NCBI GenBank assembly: GCA_036374795.1
Contig: DASUTC010000094.1
Coordinates: 1 to 53,827 of the forward strand
Direction of reading: 5' to 3'
DNA: 53,827 bases
From: Herpetosiphonaceae bacterium
Lineage (GTDB): Bacteria > Chloroflexota > Chloroflexia > Chloroflexales > Kallotenuaceae
Position 1 is the first letter of the stretch. The number at the start of each line of letters is the position of its first letter. The position numbers and the translations under genes were made by a program. The notes under the pieces are model-generated. The model did no database searches and was not told the DNA's origin. It saw only the letters and a program-made list of their open reading frames with translations. This document shows positions 51,924 through 53,827 of the stretch, piece by piece.

Positions 51924-53827
51924 TCACGCTCCCACCTGCTGACGAGCCTGCTGCACCAGCTCCCACAGCTTGCTGGGACTGAGCGGAATCTCCAGAATCT
52001 CGATGCCGCTACCGGCCAGCGCGTCTTCCAGCGCCTGCGCGTAGAGCGGCCCGACCGGAATCGCGCCTGCCTCGCCCGCGCCTTTGACGCCCAGCGGGTT
52101 GAGCGGCGATGGCGTTTCCTCGTGTCCGATGTCGATACGCGGCACGTCCGTTGCGGTCGGCAGCAGGTAGTCCATGAACGAGGCGTTGAGCAGTTGACCG
52201 CTCTCGTCGTAGAGCAACTGCTCGTAGAAGGCGTTGCCGATGCCCTGCGCGACGCCGCCGTGAACCTGGCCCTCAAGGATCAGCGGGTTGATCACCGTGC
52301 CACAGTCGTGGACGACCACATAGCGATGGATCTTCAGGTTGAAGCTGTCGGGATCGACCTCGACGATCATCGCGTGCGCGCCGCTGGCGGTCGCGCCCAT
52401 TGGCGGGCCGAAGTAGGCCGTGGCCTCCAGGCCGGGCTCGGTGCCGGGCTGGACCGCGCCGCGCAGTGGGTTGGCCCGCGCCGCCAGCGTGGCGAGGCTG
52501 ATCCGCGCTTCGGGAGCGCCGCGCACCTGGGCGTAGCCGTCCACCAGCTCGATGTCCTCCGCCGCCGCCTCCAGCTCCTCCGCCGCCAGCCGCAGCGCTT
52601 TCTGGCGCACCTGCTGGGCGGCAGCATGAACCGCAGCGCCCGCGACGGTCGCGCCCCGGCTGGCGAAGGTGCCAGTGCCCCAGTTGAACTGCGCGGTATC
52701 GCCCGTCGAGACGAGCACCTGCTCGATCGGCACGCCCAGCGCGTCGGCGGCGATCTGCGCGAAGACCGTGTAGTGACCCTGCCCCTGCGTCCCGACTCCC
52801 GTCGCCACCGTGATCTTGCCGGTCGCCTCGACCTGCACGCGCGCGCCCTCGTACGGCCCGATGCCGGTGCCCTCGACGTAGAGCACCAGCCCGATCCCGA
52901 CCAGCCTGCCCTCGGCGCGCAGGCGCGGCCCTTCGCTCCGGCGAAACTCGTCCCAGCCGATCATCTGCTTCGCTTTGTCGAGCACCGGCTCATAGTTGCC
53001 GCTGTCGTAGGTCAGCTTGGTAAAGTCCTGAAAGATAATCTCATTGCACCACGGAAACTGGTCGGGCGGGATCAGGTTGCGGCGGCGCAGCTCAAGCGGA
53101 TCGATGCCCAGCTCTCTGGCGGCGATGTCCAGCAGCCGCTCGATCACGAACACGCCATGCTGGCGGCCAGCGCCGCGATAGGGCGTCACGATCATTTTGT
53201 TGGTAAAGATCGCCTTGAACTCGGTGTAGTAGTGCGGCACGACGTACGGCCCCAGCAGCGTACACTGCGTGTTGAGCGGCACGGTCAGGCCGTAGGGATC
53301 GTACGCGCCGGTGTCGTGAAGAAACACATCTTTGACGCCCAGGATCTTGCCGTCGCGGGTCAGCGCGATCTCGGCGTCGTGGACCTGGCCGCGCTCGTGG
53401 GTCATGGCGAGAAAATTCTCCAGCCGGTCCTCGATCCATTTGATCGGACGCTCAAGGCGCATCGCGGCCCACGGCACCAGCGTCTCCTCAGGGTAGAACA
53501 TCATGATCTTGGGTCCGAAGCCGCCGCCGACAAAGCGGGCGATCACCCGCACCTGCCGCTCCGAGAGGCCCAGCATCCGCGCCAGCCCATTGCGAATCGG
53601 AATCGGAGCCTGGGTCGAATCCCACACGGTAAGCTGGCGCGCCAGCGGCTCGTAGTGCGCGACGACGCCCCGGCCTTCCATCGGCGCTGCCGTGCCGCGA
53701 TCGTAGAGCATGCGCCGCGCGACGATCAGATCGGCCTGCGCGCGGGCGGCGGCGTAGTCACCCTTGGTCTGGATCACATGCGCCGCGACGTTCGAGCCAA
53801 GATCCTGGTGCACCAGCGTGCTGTCGG
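51924..53827 (-). CDS. Xanthine dehydrogenase family molybdopterin-binding subunit, N-terminus cut by window edge
   Basis: At least 634 residues; the frame is still open at base 53827. Molybdenum hydroxylase motifs are FVGGGFGPKIMMFYPEE, VTPYRGAGRQHGVF, GVGTQGQGHYTVFAQIAADA, and the catalytic Glu in GVKGAGEAGAIP. The active-site loop reads PYRGAGR, as in form II (CoxL-like) or general hydroxylases, and not the AYRCSFR of true form I CO dehydrogenase. It should hydroxylate an N-heterocycle or aldehyde using water. FAD and Fe-S partners would lie beyond the right edge. It leads the part of the operon seen here. Confidence 0.93.
   Translation of the reverse strand, partial: DSTLVHQDLGSNVAAHVIQTKGDYAAARAQADLIVARRMLYDRGTAAPMEGRGVVAHYEPLARQLTVWDSTQAPIPIRNGLARMLGLSERQVRVIARFVGGGFGPKIMMFYPEETLVPWAAMRLERPIKWIEDRLENFLAMTHERGQVHDAEIALTRDGKILGVKDVFLHDTGAYDPYGLTVPLNTQCTLLGPYVVPHYYTEFKAIFTNKMIVTPYRGAGRQHGVFVIERLLDIAARELGIDPLELRRRNLIPPDQFPWCNEIIFQDFTKLTYDSGNYEPVLDKAKQMIGWDEFRRSEGPRLRAEGRLVGIGLVLYVEGTGIGPYEGARVQVEATGKITVATGVGTQGQGHYTVFAQIAADALGVPIEQVLVSTGDTAQFNWGTGTFASRGATVAGAAVHAAAQQVRQKALRLAAEELEAAAEDIELVDGYAQVRGAPEARISLATLAARANPLRGAVQPGTEPGLEATAYFGPPMGATASGAHAMIVEVDPDSFNLKIHRYVVVHDCGTVINPLILEGQVHGGVAQGIGNAFYEQLLYDESGQLLNASFMDYLLPTATDVPRIDIGHEETPSPLNPLGVKGAGEAGAIPVGPLYAQALEDALAGSGIEILEIPLSPSKLWELVQQARQQVGA

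Noticed and set aside
50525-52276. Longer 583-codon form of the amidase
   Set aside because: The extra N-terminus is a shadow of the hydroxylase gene; amidase similarity and the catalytic Lys79 spacing start at ATG 51922.
51924-53827. Aerobic CO dehydrogenase large subunit
   Set aside because: The active-site loop reads PYRGAGR and not the AYRCSFR of form I CO dehydrogenase, and the neighbours are catabolic amide enzymes.

Overview
This is a GC-rich chromosomal window. Gene content fits a Chloroflexota bacterium, most likely class Chloroflexia: RsbR-like STAS proteins, large HTH/NB-ARC/TPR regulators, a type-B succinate dehydrogenase, and many short palindromic or purine-rich intergenic repeats. 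The taxon is inferred from gene content only. No transposase, integrase, CRISPR array or rRNA was found.

Layout. 1-483 is the 5' part of a secreted protein running off the left edge. 1183-8243 holds a UvrD-like helicase, a Nudix hydrolase, a class-A beta-lactamase-like hydrolase, a nitrilase-family amidase, a membrane STAS regulator, a luciferase-like oxidoreductase and tRNA-Arg(CCG). 8456-12086 has an XRE regulator facing a TPP-riboswitch-controlled thiamine uptake operon (thiB-thiP, no thiQ in view). 12227-17835 is mixed housekeeping: a CBS-like membrane protein, ChaB, MutY, a histidine phosphatase, a C39-like peptidase, two receivers and a PAS-STAS protein. 18498-23847 has trehalose-phosphatase/larC, an MBL-fold enzyme, an ABM monooxygenase, a glycoside-hydrolase-like barrel, a pseudogene and a DUF1801 protein. 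23955-27926 is a three-gene envelope/glycosylation operon. Two tRNA-Ala genes (CGC, GGC) follow at 28123-28301.

28842-37245 is a plus-strand operon: a complete dipeptide/oligopeptide-type ABC importer followed by a hydantoinase/oxoprolinase-family protein and a DUF917 protein. On the minus strand next to it lie a STAND-type regulator and a 60-residue peptide with a mersacidin/lichenicidin-type leader but no cysteine in its core. 40381-41105 holds no gene but several hairpins ending in a strong terminator. 41373-45019 is succinate dehydrogenase (sdhC-sdhA, then sdhB after a repeat).

45308-53827 is the most interesting block: a tightly packed minus-strand cluster of a xanthine-dehydrogenase-type molybdenum subunit (cut by the right edge), an amidase, a one-Cys Tpx-like peroxiredoxin, DUF2877, FdrA, DUF1116 and a cyclase-family metal hydrolase. 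FdrA, DUF1116 and DUF2877 are the three families of the E. coli oxamate carbamoyltransferase (AllF, AllG, AllH). The cluster therefore looks like a degradation route for an N-heterocycle or ureide that ends in carbamoyl transfer. The ABC/HyuA/DUF917 operon may feed it. The actual substrate cannot be read from the sequence.
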